Assembly (NCBI GenBank): GCA_003279585.1
Contig: QCHH01000015.1
Coordinates: 1-32,995, forward strand
DNA: 32,995 nucleotides
From: Prochlorococcus sp. AG-402-A08
Lineage (GTDB): Bacteria; Cyanobacteriota; Cyanobacteriia; PCC-6307; Cyanobiaceae
Reading direction: 5' to 3'
The position numbers were made by a program, and so were the translations under genes. Positions 16,689-24,964 of this stretch are shown piece after piece (the stretch's first letter is position 1; every line of letters begins with the position of its first letter). Below the pieces are notes generated by a model. It was given only the letters and a program-made list of their open reading frames with translations. It was not told the DNA's origin and searched no databases.

Positions 16689-18464
16689 ATGATTTTTACT
16701 GAATCGACAGCTTTAGAAGATCATAAAAGTGATACACCTAGGCTTTCACTGCAATATGAAAAACTTGCTGCAGATACACACACTTTAAGATCATTAGATT
16801 GGGATCGAAGCAGGTTTGATATTGAATTTGGCCTTCGAAATGGAACTACGTACAATAGCTTTTTAATAAGAGGCAAAAAAACTGCTCTTATAGATACTAG
16901 CCATTTAAAGTTTAAGGATATTTGGTTTGAAAAATTAAGACAAGAAATCAATCCAACAGAAATTGATTATTTAATAGTCAGTCACACAGAGCCAGATCAT
17001 TCAGGACTCATTAAATACTTAATTGAATTAAACCCAAATATTGAAATCGTCGCATCTAAAGTAGCTATAAAATTTCTAGAAGACCAAATTCATCAACCTT
17101 TTAGGTCAAGAGCTGTCAAAAGTGGCGAGGAACTAAATTTAGAAATTAATTTAATCAGCGGAATCGAACATAAAATTGAATTTATTAGTGCACCAAATCT
17201 ACACTGGCCGGATACTATTTTTTCTTTTGATCACGGTACACAAGTTTTATATACTTGTGACGCGTTTGGTTTGCATTACTGTTCAGAGCAATTGTATGAC
17301 GAAAATCCAAGCCTATTAAATGAAGATTTTCGATTTTATTACGACTGCCTCATGGGTCCTAATGCCCGCAGCGTAGTTCAAGCATTAAAAAAAATTGATG
17401 CACTACCAAATATCAAGACTCTTGGAGTTGGACATGGACCAATCCTTAATTTTAATACGCAATTATGGCTGAATAATTACAGAGAATGGAGTAAGCAAAG
17501 AAGTACAGGAGAAAATTACGCTGTGGTTTGCTATCTAAGCCAATATGGTTTTTGTGATCGGCTTAGCCAAGCAATTGCTCATGGCATAGGCAAGGCAAAT
17601 GCTCAAGTCCAATTAGTTGATCTTATTGCTTCAGACACTCAAGAGTTAAGTGCTCTGATTAGTGAAGCAAGTGCAGTCGTTGTACCAACATGGCCTATCA
17701 AATCTGATTCCGAATTACAAAGCAATATTGGAACCCTACTTGCATCCTTAAAACAAAAGCAGTGGGTAGCTACTTATGACTCCTATGGCGGAAATGAAGA
17801 GCCTATTGACTTTATTACTAACCAATTGAGAAAGCTTGGACAAAAAGAAGCTTTTAAACCACTTCGAGTTCGTGACGAACCAAACAAAAGTGTTTACCAA
17901 CAATTTGAAGAAGCTGGTACAGATTTAGGTCAGATTCTTACTAGAAAGAAAAATTTAGCAGCTACTAAAAGCCTTGATGGAGACTTAAATAAAGCACTTG
18001 GTTGCTTAAGCGGTGGACTCTACATTGTTACAGCAAAAGACAGTGAAGGTGAAGACAGTCGAGACGGTGCGATGGTTGCAAGTTGGGTTAGTCAAGCAAG
18101 TTTTGAACCCCCTGGAATAACCGTAGCGGTAGCTAAAGACAGAGCCATTGAATCACTATTACAAGTCAATGATCATTTTGTGCTAAATATCCTTCAAGAA
18201 AATAACTATTTGCACCTGTTCAGACACTTTTTAAAACGTTTTCCACCAGGTGCTAATCGATTTGAAGGAGTTGAATTAATGAATGATCTTGCAACTGGAG
18301 GACCTGTTCTATCTGATGCATTAGCGTTCCTTTCATGTAAAGTTATTCAAAGAATGGAGACAACAGATCATTGGATAATTTATTCATTAGTTGAAAAAGG
18401 CAATTTATCTAATACTCAAAGTAAAACAGCCGTTCACCATAGAAGAGTTGGTAGTAATTATTAA
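16689..18464 (+). CDS. flv3: Flavodiiron protein Flv3-type
   Basis: Class C flavodiiron protein that, as a heterodimer with Flv1, reduces oxygen to water with electrons from photosystem I (Mehler-like reaction). 591 residues in three domains. The beta-lactamase-like diiron domain has canonical ligands: HTEPDH at 99-104 and further His and Asp in LHWPDT, YTCDAFG and GVGHGP. A flavodoxin domain follows (about 265-405, starting YAVVCYLSQYGF), then a C-terminal flavin-reductase domain (about 430-591, with GAMVASWVSQASFEPPGITV). The intact ligand set identifies the Flv3-like partner. Its stop is 2 bp before flv1, so the pair is co-transcribed. Confidence 0.93.
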   Translation: MIFTESTALEDHKSDTPRLSLQYEKLAADTHTLRSLDWDRSRFDIEFGLRNGTTYNSFLIRGKKTALIDTSHLKFKDIWFEKLRQEINPTEIDYLIVSHTEPDHSGLIKYLIELNPNIEIVASKVAIKFLEDQIHQPFRSRAVKSGEELNLEINLISGIEHKIEFISAPNLHWPDTIFSFDHGTQVLYTCDAFGLHYCSEQLYDENPSLLNEDFRFYYDCLMGPNARSVVQALKKIDALPNIKTLGVGHGPILNFNTQLWLNNYREWSKQRSTGENYAVVCYLSQYGFCDRLSQAIAHGIGKANAQVQLVDLIASDTQELSALISEASAVVVPTWPIKSDSELQSNIGTLLASLKQKQWVATYDSYGGNEEPIDFITNQLRKLGQKEAFKPLRVRDEPNKSVYQQFEEAGTDLGQILTRKKNLAATKSLDGDLNKALGCLSGGLYIVTAKDSEGEDSRDGAMVASWVSQASFEPPGITVAVAKDRAIESLLQVNDHFVLNILQENNYLHLFRHFLKRFPPGANRFEGVELMNDLATGGPVLSDALAFLSCKVIQRMETTDHWIIYSLVEKGNLSNTQSKTAVHHRRVGSNY

Positions 18465-18466
18465 CA

Positions 18467-20317
18467 ATGACAGTAAAGAATATTGCTTCACAAAATTTAA
18501 ATACTTTCATAAAAAAAACCATTAAGATTCCCATTGAGGAGAACTTCATTTGCTTAAGAAGCCTAAACCCAAAAAGAACAAGATTTGAAGTTGAATATTC
18601 ACTTGAAAAAGGAAGTTGCACTAATTCTTTTTTATTTAAGTCATCTAAAGATGAACATTCTAAATCATATAATTATATTTTAATTCATCCTCCTGGTTTA
18701 ACATTTGAAAAAGAATTCTTAGAAGAGTTTGAGACATTAATTAGCAGAGATTCGGATGAAATAAAGTTAGTCATGGGGCATATCAATCCCAATAAAGTAG
18801 CTTTTGTGAAAAAAATGAATTTGAAATATAAAAATATAACGGTTATTTGTTCTAATCCTGGTGCAAAATTATTCAAGGAGATTTGGAATTTACGAAAACC
18901 CTCAAAAAATACAAATCCTAAAGAAGCATTGGAGACAGTTGAAGTTCTTCCAAATATACAAATCATTAAACAATTAGAAACTCTGTCACTCAACAATAAT
19001 TTTGAGATTACATTCATTCCCGCGCCAACAGCTCGTTGGCCTGGTGGACTAATTGTTTTTGAAAAGCAGACTGGTTTATTGATGAGTGATAAATTGTTTG
19101 GTGCACATATTTATGAAGAAAAATGGGCTGAAATAAACAGTACTAGCACTGAAGAAGAAAGAAGACATTACTTCGATTGTCTAATGTCACCAATGTCTAC
19201 TCAAGTAAATAGTATTATCGAAAAATTTGAAGAGTTTGAGATTGATACTATAGTGCCTGGACATGGACCTGCAATCAGCGGTAGTTGGAGAAGCTTATTA
19301 AACAACTACCAAAGCTGGGGAGAAAGCCAAAAATACAGCAACTTAAGAGTTGCTCTATTATTTGCTAGTGCATATGGAAATACTGCCGCTATTGCTGATG
19401 CCATTGCTAGAGGAATTAGTAAAACAGGGGTCAAAGTTAAGATTATTAATTGTGAATTCACCGCATCAGATATTTTAATCACTGAAATACATAAGGCAGA
19501 TGGATATTTAATTGGATCACCAACATTAGGAGGACATGCACCCACCCCGATTGTTTCAGCACTTGGCACTCTTTTGGCTGAAGGAGATAGAGGAAATCCA
19601 GCTGGAGTATTTGGAAGTTATGGATGGAGTGGGGAAGCTCTTGATTTACTTGAAAAAAAATTAAAAGATGGAGGCTTTAAATTTGGATTCGAACCTATAA
19701 AAATCAAATTTAGTCCTGATTCTTTAATGATTAAAAAACTTGAAGAAACAGGTATCCGATTTGGTAAACAATTAATTAATGAGAAATTACGTCAACAAAG
19801 AAAGGCTAATGTTGGTTTAAATACAAGTAAAAGTGATCCAACAATTAATGCCCTAGGAAGGGTCATAGGAACACTATGTATATTGACTGCTCAAAAAGGA
19901 AATGAAGATAATTTAATCAGCGGAGCAATGGTTGCAAGTTGGGTTAGTCAAGCAAGCTTTTCTCCTCCTGGTATTACGATTGCAGTAGCTAAAGAAAGAG
20001 CTGTAGAGAACTTACTTCATACAGGCGATAACTTTGCTTTAAACATTCTAGAGCAAAACAATCACCAAAGCCTCCTTAAACAATTTCTTCAATCATTCAA
20101 GCCTGGAGAAAATAGATTTAACAATATTGAGATCAAATTCAGTCCAAATAATCAGCCATTATTAAACGAAGCTTTAGCTTGGCTGGAGGGTACAGTTAGT
20201 CAACGAATGGAGTGTGGGGATCATTGGCTGATATATGCTGAGATTAAACATGGAAAAGTCATCAAAAAAGATGGAGTAACAGCAGTTCATCATCGAAAAA
20301 CCGGAGCGAACTACTAG
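18467..20317 (+). CDS. flv1: Flavodiiron protein Flv1-type (non-canonical diiron site)
   Basis: 616 residues with the same three-domain order as the preceding gene. In the diiron motif the ligands are replaced: GHINPNK at 104-110 instead of HxExDH, and ARWPG instead of an HWPD-type segment, while SDKLFG and VPGHGPAI are kept. Such degenerate sites mark the Flv1 partner of cyanobacterial Flv1/Flv3 heterodimers. The flavodoxin domain begins near LRVALLFASAYGNTAAIADA, and the flavin-reductase domain contains GAMVASWVSQASFSPPGITI. Start two bases after the flv3 stop indicates tight coupling. It has no usable diiron site alone, so function probably requires Flv3. Confidence 0.93.
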   Translation: MTVKNIASQNLNTFIKKTIKIPIEENFICLRSLNPKRTRFEVEYSLEKGSCTNSFLFKSSKDEHSKSYNYILIHPPGLTFEKEFLEEFETLISRDSDEIKLVMGHINPNKVAFVKKMNLKYKNITVICSNPGAKLFKEIWNLRKPSKNTNPKEALETVEVLPNIQIIKQLETLSLNNNFEITFIPAPTARWPGGLIVFEKQTGLLMSDKLFGAHIYEEKWAEINSTSTEEERRHYFDCLMSPMSTQVNSIIEKFEEFEIDTIVPGHGPAISGSWRSLLNNYQSWGESQKYSNLRVALLFASAYGNTAAIADAIARGISKTGVKVKIINCEFTASDILITEIHKADGYLIGSPTLGGHAPTPIVSALGTLLAEGDRGNPAGVFGSYGWSGEALDLLEKKLKDGGFKFGFEPIKIKFSPDSLMIKKLEETGIRFGKQLINEKLRQQRKANVGLNTSKSDPTINALGRVIGTLCILTAQKGNEDNLISGAMVASWVSQASFSPPGITIAVAKERAVENLLHTGDNFALNILEQNNHQSLLKQFLQSFKPGENRFNNIEIKFSPNNQPLLNEALAWLEGTVSQRMECGDHWLIYAEIKHGKVIKKDGVTAVHHRKTGANY

Positions 20318-20367
20318 ATCCATTACAAAAACGACTGAATCCATTTATACTTCTCTCTTGATTCAAA

Positions 20368-20892
20368 ATGTCTAATAAAAAGCTTCTTGTTATAGCTGCT
20401 AGCAATGGTGAAAATCTCAAACTAGCAGAGAGATTTTTAGTCGCAGGCAAGGAACTAAATTACTCATGCGAATTACTCGATTTGACAGAATCAAAAAATG
20501 ATTTACCAATATTTAATCCACGTCATAATTCAACAGATAAAGCACCAGAAAATCTTAAGTCGATCAATGCTCAAATGGAAAGCCATTCTCACTGGGTCAT
20601 TTGTGCGCCTGAATATAACGGTTCAATTCCTCCTATTCTTACAAATGCAATAGCTTGGCTTTCTGTGCAAGGCACAGATTTTCGAAGTTTATTTAACGAA
20701 CGTCCAATTGCAATTACAAGTTTTTCAGGAGGAGGGTGTATGGAGTTATTACTTTCGATGCGAATTCAATTAACCCATCTTGGGGCTTTAGTCTTAGGTC
20801 GTCAATTAGCTACGAATAAAACAAAAATTGCTGAGGATAAATCAATCAACGAAATTCTAAAGCAACTACTACAACTAAATCACTCTCATTAG
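20368..20892 (+). CDS. NADPH-dependent FMN reductase-like flavoprotein
   Basis: 174 residues of the flavodoxin-like NADPH-dependent FMN reductase family. The N-terminus KLLVIAASNGENLKLAERFL is the phosphate-binding loop region, and APEYNGSIPPILTNAIAWLS is the FMN-binding signature of the family. SFSGGGCMELLLSMR replaces the usual SGG loop. It starts 50 bp after flv1 in the same direction, so it may belong to the same transcription unit and supply reduced flavin or another reductase activity; the link is inference from position. It converges on the PBP2 gene with only 2 bp between stops. Confidence 0.83.
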   Translation: MSNKKLLVIAASNGENLKLAERFLVAGKELNYSCELLDLTESKNDLPIFNPRHNSTDKAPENLKSINAQMESHSHWVICAPEYNGSIPPILTNAIAWLSVQGTDFRSLFNERPIAITSFSGGGCMELLLSMRIQLTHLGALVLGRQLATNKTKIAEDKSINEILKQLLQLNHSH

Positions 20893-20894
20893 AT

Positions 20895-22730
20895 CTATAA
20901 CTCTTCTTTACCACTAATTAACTGTTCATTAGAATTTAACTTATACCATTTCTTTAACATTTCTTTTGCCATAGGTAAAGCATGAACTGAACCACCACCC
21001 GGAGTGTTCTGAGCAAATGCAACAATGACTATTTCACCAGAATCATATGGTGCAAAGCCAGCAAACCATGCATGGTCAGCACCTCCACTACTATCTTCAG
21101 CTGTTCCGGTTTTACCAGCTACTGGAGGAAGAATAGAAGTATCTATATTCATTCCCATACCAGTGCCACTAGTTACTACTTTTCGAAGACCGCGACGAAT
21201 TGTGTCGAGTGTCGTATCTTGAATATCTACTTTTTGTAAATATTTCTCTGACCTCCAATTTATATTGGCATCCACCAAATGAGGAGTAATCAAATAACCA
21301 CCATTTGCAAAAACTGCATATGCTCGTGCTAACTGCAATGGAGTAACTAGAACAACCGATTGACCAATAGATGCACTAGCCATATCCTCAACGATCCAAG
21401 GAGTCTCTCCAGGCTTCCCCCAACCACGACCCTCATCAGCCCATTCCTTGTTCCCTACTAAGCCTTTATTTTCATCAAGCAAAATTTCTATACCACTGTA
21501 ATTATCAAAGCCAAGTTTGATTGCAGCATCATATAAAGCCTTCGAACCAGAACCAACCCCAACTTGGTAAAAGAAAGTATTACTAGAGACTCTGAATGCA
21601 TCTTCATATCCAATCCAACCAAATCCTCTTTTATTATATTCTGGAAAACAATGACTCCCATATGTAATACAAGGAACCGTATTTAATTTTTGATTCGCAG
21701 GAAATTTACCACTTTCTATACCAGCTATAGCCGTAACAGGCTTCCATGTACTTCCTGGATCATATGCATTTAATGCTCTACTCAAAAGAGGAAGATTAGA
21801 TGACAAAAAAAGATTGTCATATTGTTTTTTTGTAAAAGTCTCAGAAAAAAAATTAAGATCGAAAGTAGGTTGACTAGCAATTGCTCTAATAGCACCAGTA
21901 CGTGGATCAAGCGCTACTATTGCTCCAGCAATTTTGTCAGACAAAACTTTTTCTGCAGTAAGTTGTAGGTCTAGATCAAGAGTTAATTTGATGTCCTTAC
22001 CAGCTTTTGGCAACTTTAACCCCAGGCTACGTTGAACGGTACCTAGTGAATCAATCTCAAGCATTTCACCTCCCCATTGGCCTCTCAATTCAGATTCAAA
22101 AGCAGCTTCTACGCCTTTCCGTCCAATTCGATCAGATAATTTATAACCTCTTTCTGAAAGCTTAGAAAACTCATTTTGCGTTACTAACTGTGTATAACCC
22201 AAAGCATGAGCAGCTAAAGATTTATAAGGATAATTTCTAACTAAACCAATATCAATTTGAGCACCATACAAGTTATTCTCTTGTTCTTTAAACCTTATAA
22301 CTTGCTCCACCGATAAATCATTTAATAATACTTTTTTATAAGGTGTGTTTGAATGACTTCTATTATATGCAATATCTAATTGATCAATAGAAACATTTAA
22401 CAAATCAGATAAAGACTTTCGAAGATCTATCCATGCACTATTTGTTAAAAGTCTCGGTTGAATAGATAATGAGTAAAAGAGTTTATTATCAGCAAGAACA
22501 AAACCATTACGATCTAATAATCTTCCTCTTATTGGTGGGTTAGCAATTAACTTGATTCTATTTTCTTCTGAAAGTTTTTTATAATATGATCCATTAATTA
22601 TTTGTATCCAAAAAAGACGAACACCTGTGACTGAAAAAATCAAACAAATAAACAAAAAGAAAATTAGAGGTTGATTAAAAGCACCAACATGCTTCTTAGA
22701 ACTTAAATATAATTTTTCTTTTTTCTTCAT
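20895..22730 (-). CDS. mrdA: Penicillin-binding protein 2 (peptidoglycan transpeptidase)
   Basis: Membrane-anchored class B penicillin-binding protein that crosslinks peptidoglycan, of the PBP2 type used in cell elongation. 611 residues. A single N-terminal membrane segment lies at about 20-45 (LIFFLFICLIFSVTGVRLFW). The dimerisation domain contains RGRLLDRNGFVLADN and the linker RIGRKGVEAAFESELRG. The transpeptidase motifs are all present: STWK with Ser327 and Lys330, SSN at 382-384, and KTGT from Lys540. PBP2 is favoured over FtsI by this linker, but the family boundary in cyanobacteria is blurred. Last gene of a minus-strand run with the two upstream unknown genes. Confidence 0.9.
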   Translation of the reverse strand: MKKKEKLYLSSKKHVGAFNQPLIFFLFICLIFSVTGVRLFWIQIINGSYYKKLSEENRIKLIANPPIRGRLLDRNGFVLADNKLFYSLSIQPRLLTNSAWIDLRKSLSDLLNVSIDQLDIAYNRSHSNTPYKKVLLNDLSVEQVIRFKEQENNLYGAQIDIGLVRNYPYKSLAAHALGYTQLVTQNEFSKLSERGYKLSDRIGRKGVEAAFESELRGQWGGEMLEIDSLGTVQRSLGLKLPKAGKDIKLTLDLDLQLTAEKVLSDKIAGAIVALDPRTGAIRAIASQPTFDLNFFSETFTKKQYDNLFLSSNLPLLSRALNAYDPGSTWKPVTAIAGIESGKFPANQKLNTVPCITYGSHCFPEYNKRGFGWIGYEDAFRVSSNTFFYQVGVGSGSKALYDAAIKLGFDNYSGIEILLDENKGLVGNKEWADEGRGWGKPGETPWIVEDMASASIGQSVVLVTPLQLARAYAVFANGGYLITPHLVDANINWRSEKYLQKVDIQDTTLDTIRRGLRKVVTSGTGMGMNIDTSILPPVAGKTGTAEDSSGGADHAWFAGFAPYDSGEIVIVAFAQNTPGGGSVHALPMAKEMLKKWYKLNSNEQLISGKEEL

Positions 22731-22755
22731 CTCTTAAAATCAAGAATGTTTATTA

Positions 22756-23127
22756 CTAATCTATATTTAATGAGTCATTATTTAAAATACGTCTAACTTC
22801 CTCTAATTTCGTATCAATTCTATGTAAAGTTGAGACTAAAGAATCTTGATCATTGCTTTCGTAATCAGGGTAATTCTCTTCAACTGTTACATCAACTGAA
22901 ACAACTGGATAACCTAAACCGGGAATAAGTTGATCAATCTTATCCCTCACTGTCTTTGCATAGGTTTCGCCATCAACCTGGAATGCTGACAATGGATCTT
23001 TTGATTTAAATACATCCATTATTTTTTGAGGTCCACCGGTTTTAGCATTTTTAATAATACCCATGCCAAAAGGCAAAGCAGACTCCATTACAAATAAATG
23101 AAAATCCCTTAATTGATCTTTAGCCAT
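22756..23127 (-). CDS. Conserved hypothetical protein (123 aa)
   Basis: Soluble-looking protein beginning MAKDQLRDFHLFVMESALPF. It has a GMGIIKNAKTGGPQKIMDVF segment, a DPLSAFQVDGETYAKTVRDK stretch, and an acidic C-terminus that could form a helix (IDTKLEEVRRIL). No signal peptide or membrane segment. I do not recognise a characterised family. It lies 25 bp upstream of the PBP2 gene and 16 bp downstream of another unknown gene, on the same strand, so a shared transcript is likely. Confidence 0.8.
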   Translation of the reverse strand: MAKDQLRDFHLFVMESALPFGMGIIKNAKTGGPQKIMDVFKSKDPLSAFQVDGETYAKTVRDKIDQLIPGLGYPVVSVDVTVEENYPDYESNDQDSLVSTLHRIDTKLEEVRRILNNDSLNID

Positions 23128-23143
23128 AATGGCTTTATAAATT

Positions 23144-23755
23144 CTATTTAAGAATACCTGTTTCTGACGTTGGAAAGTAAGGGGTGCAGCTATTATTTGA
23201 AATACCTATGGACCAACCAACAAAAATTGACATTACAATTATTGCTGCGAATGGAAGAAAAGCTTGATGGGTAGTTTCTAGAGTTAACCACTCTCTCCAA
23301 CCTCTTATGAAACGTTCTCTAGCAAACCTATTACGCTCTTTAGAAGCTTGATTAATTTTCTTTCTAAAAGATTTTTCTACCCAACGCTCAAAAGACTTTT
23401 TTTTAGTTACTGCCATTTTTCTCTCTACTTCTAATAATTGTCCTGCAGTAAGATGAGGATGAAAAGTACCTATTAATTCAAGCGTTTTCAAAAACATTTC
23501 AACTGCCGCGTCTTTAATAACCCTCTCTTCTTCTTTAAGAAAAGCCCAATCAACTTCAGGATAAAAACGAGCACGATTAAGATTGATCTGCTCTTCTCCA
23601 AGCTGACCTGGCTCTCTCAACCATCTATCAGTATTGCTGTCAAAGCGTCGCCAATATAAAAAAGGATTAATATAAATAACCTTTCCTGAGATAGTAATAC
23701 TATCCTTCTGAAGCCGTCGGCTTAAGTGAGAATCAGTCTGTTGTGCAACTGTCAA
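23144..23755 (-). CDS. Conserved protein of unknown function with one C-terminal membrane helix
   Basis: 203 residues. The N-terminal two thirds is soluble and rich in Arg, Lys and Glu, with INPFLYWRRFDSNTDRWLRE, a segment ending FYPEVDWAFLKEEER, and a basic stretch FRKKINQASKERNRFARERF. Near the C-terminus HQAFLPFAAIIVMSIFVGWS is a single hydrophobic helix (about 170-190), which suggests a tail-anchored protein whose bulk faces the cytoplasm. No catalytic motif is recognised. It is the first gene of the apparent three-gene run ending in PBP2, which hints at a link with the cell envelope. Confidence 0.8.
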   Translation of the reverse strand: MTVAQQTDSHLSRRLQKDSITISGKVIYINPFLYWRRFDSNTDRWLREPGQLGEEQINLNRARFYPEVDWAFLKEEERVIKDAAVEMFLKTLELIGTFHPHLTAGQLLEVERKMAVTKKKSFERWVEKSFRKKINQASKERNRFARERFIRGWREWLTLETTHQAFLPFAAIIVMSIFVGWSIGISNNSCTPYFPTSETGILK

Positions 23756-23902
23756 AAGTAATAAGCTATTAAACTAAAGTTATCTTTTTTTTTTGAAGTA
23801 GACCACCCCCAAAAAGCAGATTAATCAACTGAGTAATATCCCAATTTTTACAGGAACATGCATCTTCTTTAATCAGTTCATGCAAAACAACAATTAATCA
23901 GT

Positions 23903-23921
23903 TATGTTCATTTTGAACATA
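23903..23921. promoter_or_regulatory. Palindrome at the 5' end of the TM2-like gene (candidate operator)
   Basis: TATGTTCA (23903-23910) and TGAACATA (23914-23921) are perfect 8-bp arms around a 3-bp spacer. The palindrome contains the upstream-most ATG of the downstream frame (23904), so it is more likely a binding site in the leader than coding sequence. The regulator is unknown. Confidence 0.4.
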
Positions 23922-23933
23922 CTCAAAACAGAA

Positions 23934-24251
23934 ATGCTACGTAAGCAAGAAAAAAATGCAGTCACAAGAGGAGTGCTCCTCGCTATTGGTTGGGGATGGG
24001 GTTTAGACAGATTTTATGAAGGTGACAAAAAAGGAGGCATTCTCTCAATCATTGGATGGGGAATTATCTTCACAACTTTTCTGTACTTAAAATGCTCAGG
24101 TATCGAGTATGTGGATGGTGTAAAAGATTATTCCAATTACAGTCCAAACCCTCTAATAGTGCTTCCATTCATTGCTGGTCTATACGGAATATACTTAATA
24201 ATAAGAAAAGGTTTTAGATTAGCAAAACAGTTTGAAAACGCAGAAGATTAA
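23934..24251 (+). CDS. TM2-domain-like small membrane protein
   Basis: 105 residues from the ATG at 23934. An upstream in-frame ATG at 23904 would add ten residues (MFILNILKTE) but lies inside a perfect palindrome, so 23934 is preferred. The N-terminal half has the TM2 pattern: a hydrophobic helix (GVLLAIGWGWGLDRFYEG), a short loop with DRFYEGDKKGG, and a second helix (ILSIIGWGIIFTTFLYLKC). A third hydrophobic segment (PLIVLPFIAGLYGIYLII) follows before a basic tail. The role is unknown; TM2 proteins are small inner-membrane proteins with no agreed function in bacteria. Confidence 0.75.
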   Translation: MLRKQEKNAVTRGVLLAIGWGWGLDRFYEGDKKGGILSIIGWGIIFTTFLYLKCSGIEYVDGVKDYSNYSPNPLIVLPFIAGLYGIYLIIRKGFRLAKQFENAED

Positions 24252-24343
24252 ATTAATTTACAAGTAATAAATCAATTCAACCTCATGATCTAAGTCATTT
24301 TATTTTTTAATAGTGACAAAAAGTCCTCTGAGGAGTAGAAATA

Positions 24344-24420
24344 AAGTAACAGGACAACTCCTCACACATTCGTTCTGTTAAAAAAAGCACCCAACTTCTT
24401 GTAGGAAGGGTGCTTTTTTT
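24344..24420 (+). ncRNA. yfr1: Yfr1-like cyanobacterial regulatory RNA
   Basis: The 11-nt sequence ACTCCTCACAC (24357-24367) is identical to the ultraconserved unpaired motif of Yfr1, a small regulatory RNA of cyanobacteria that acts on mRNAs such as those of outer-membrane proteins. Here it would sit in the loop of a 9-bp stem formed by TAACAGGAC (24347-24355) and GTTCTGTTA (24372-24380). A strong terminator follows immediately, giving an RNA of roughly 75 nt, close to the known size. The 5' end is estimated. Upstream TGAGGAGT (24329-24336) is complementary to the motif and would mask it if transcription began earlier. Confidence 0.72.
24381..24420 (+). terminator. Rho-independent terminator of the Yfr1-like RNA, A/T-flanked on both sides
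   Basis: The stem pairs GCACCC (24387-24392) with GGGTGC (24408-24413) and is extended by the A-tract at 24381-24386 against the T-tract at 24414-24420, with a 15-nt loop. A-tract and T-tract on the two sides would let it work on both strands. Confidence 0.88.
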
Positions 24421-24502
24421 AATGACAAATTTTTTAACTTATTACCTGTGAAAGTCAAGAAACTAACCTGCTGATATTTGAGTTTTTCATAAGATACAGA
24501 AA

Positions 24503-24508
24503 TATAGT
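24503..24508 (+). promoter_or_regulatory. -10 box of the Yfr2-family RNA
   Basis: TATAGT lies 6 to 8 bp before the first base-paired purine tract of the RNA (24514). No convincing -35 hexamer is seen, which is usual for marine picocyanobacterial promoters. Confidence 0.5.
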
Positions 24509-24513
24509 TTTGA

Positions 24514-24603
24514 GAGGAGTTGAGATCCTTCGCAGTGGAAACAAGGAAACACTTGCGCATGATCTCCTGAAAGACCACCTTGCTCAAATCGAGGCGGTTT
24601 TTT
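24514..24603 (+). ncRNA. yfr2: Yfr2-family small RNA
   Basis: The core GTGGAAACAAGGAAACACTT (24535-24554) contains the duplicated GGAAACA motif that defines the Yfr2 family of abundant cyanobacterial small RNAs. It is presented in a loop: AGTG pairs with CACT, flanked by GC-rich pairs with a bulge, and an outer stem is made by GAGATC (24522-24527) and GATCTC (24561-24566). The 3' end is a terminator with ACC-x-CCT (24574-24580) pairing with AGG-x-GGT (24592-24598) and a T-run to 24603. Predicted length is about 90 nt. It begins about 95 bp downstream of the Yfr1-like RNA on the same strand. Family members are known from many loci; their target is not settled. Confidence 0.9.
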
Positions 24604-24724
24604 GTGATTATTTTCCATTGAGTAAAAGCAAACTCCATAACAAGTAATCAGAACGGTATTCTCTACAATTTTTGAGTTAAATTGACCAACAAATCAATTA
24701 ACCTAGTAATTAAAGATTTACTAA

Positions 24725-24964
24725 ATGACTGAAGAAAAGAAAACAGACAAAAAGAAGTGCGGTGGAAAGAGCAAAGCAATGTTTTTCTATGGCATTATTC
24801 AACTAAGTACTAATGTCGTTTCTGCTGTCGCTCTTGCTGCAATCGCCCTTAGTCTTTATTCTGTAAAACAAGAATCAAAACTATTCAACGAATGTATTGA
24901 AGAGGTTCAATCAATCGGGAAGAGTTCTTCCGATGCAGTCCGCTTCTGCAATGGTGGTAAGTAG
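24725..24964 (+). CDS. Small single-pass membrane protein (79 aa)
   Basis: A lysine-rich N-terminus (MTEEKKTDKKKCGGKSKAMF) is followed by one hydrophobic helix (about 25-47, NVVSAVALAAIALSLYS) and a polar C-terminus with two cysteines (FNECIEEV and VRFCNGG). The basic N-terminal side suggests it faces the cytoplasm. No family with a known function is recognised. It follows the Yfr2 RNA by about 120 bp and no ribosome-binding site is visible. Confidence 0.65.
   Translation: MTEEKKTDKKKCGGKSKAMFFYGIIQLSTNVVSAVALAAIALSLYSVKQESKLFNECIEEVQSIGKSSSDAVRFCNGGK

Noticed and set aside
24378-24638. Minus-strand 86-codon frame
   Set aside because: It lies antisense over the Yfr2 RNA and the Yfr1 terminator and has no protein-like features.
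24725-24964. The 79-residue membrane protein as a high-light-inducible protein
   Set aside because: It lacks the ExxNGRxAMxG-type chlorophyll-binding motif.
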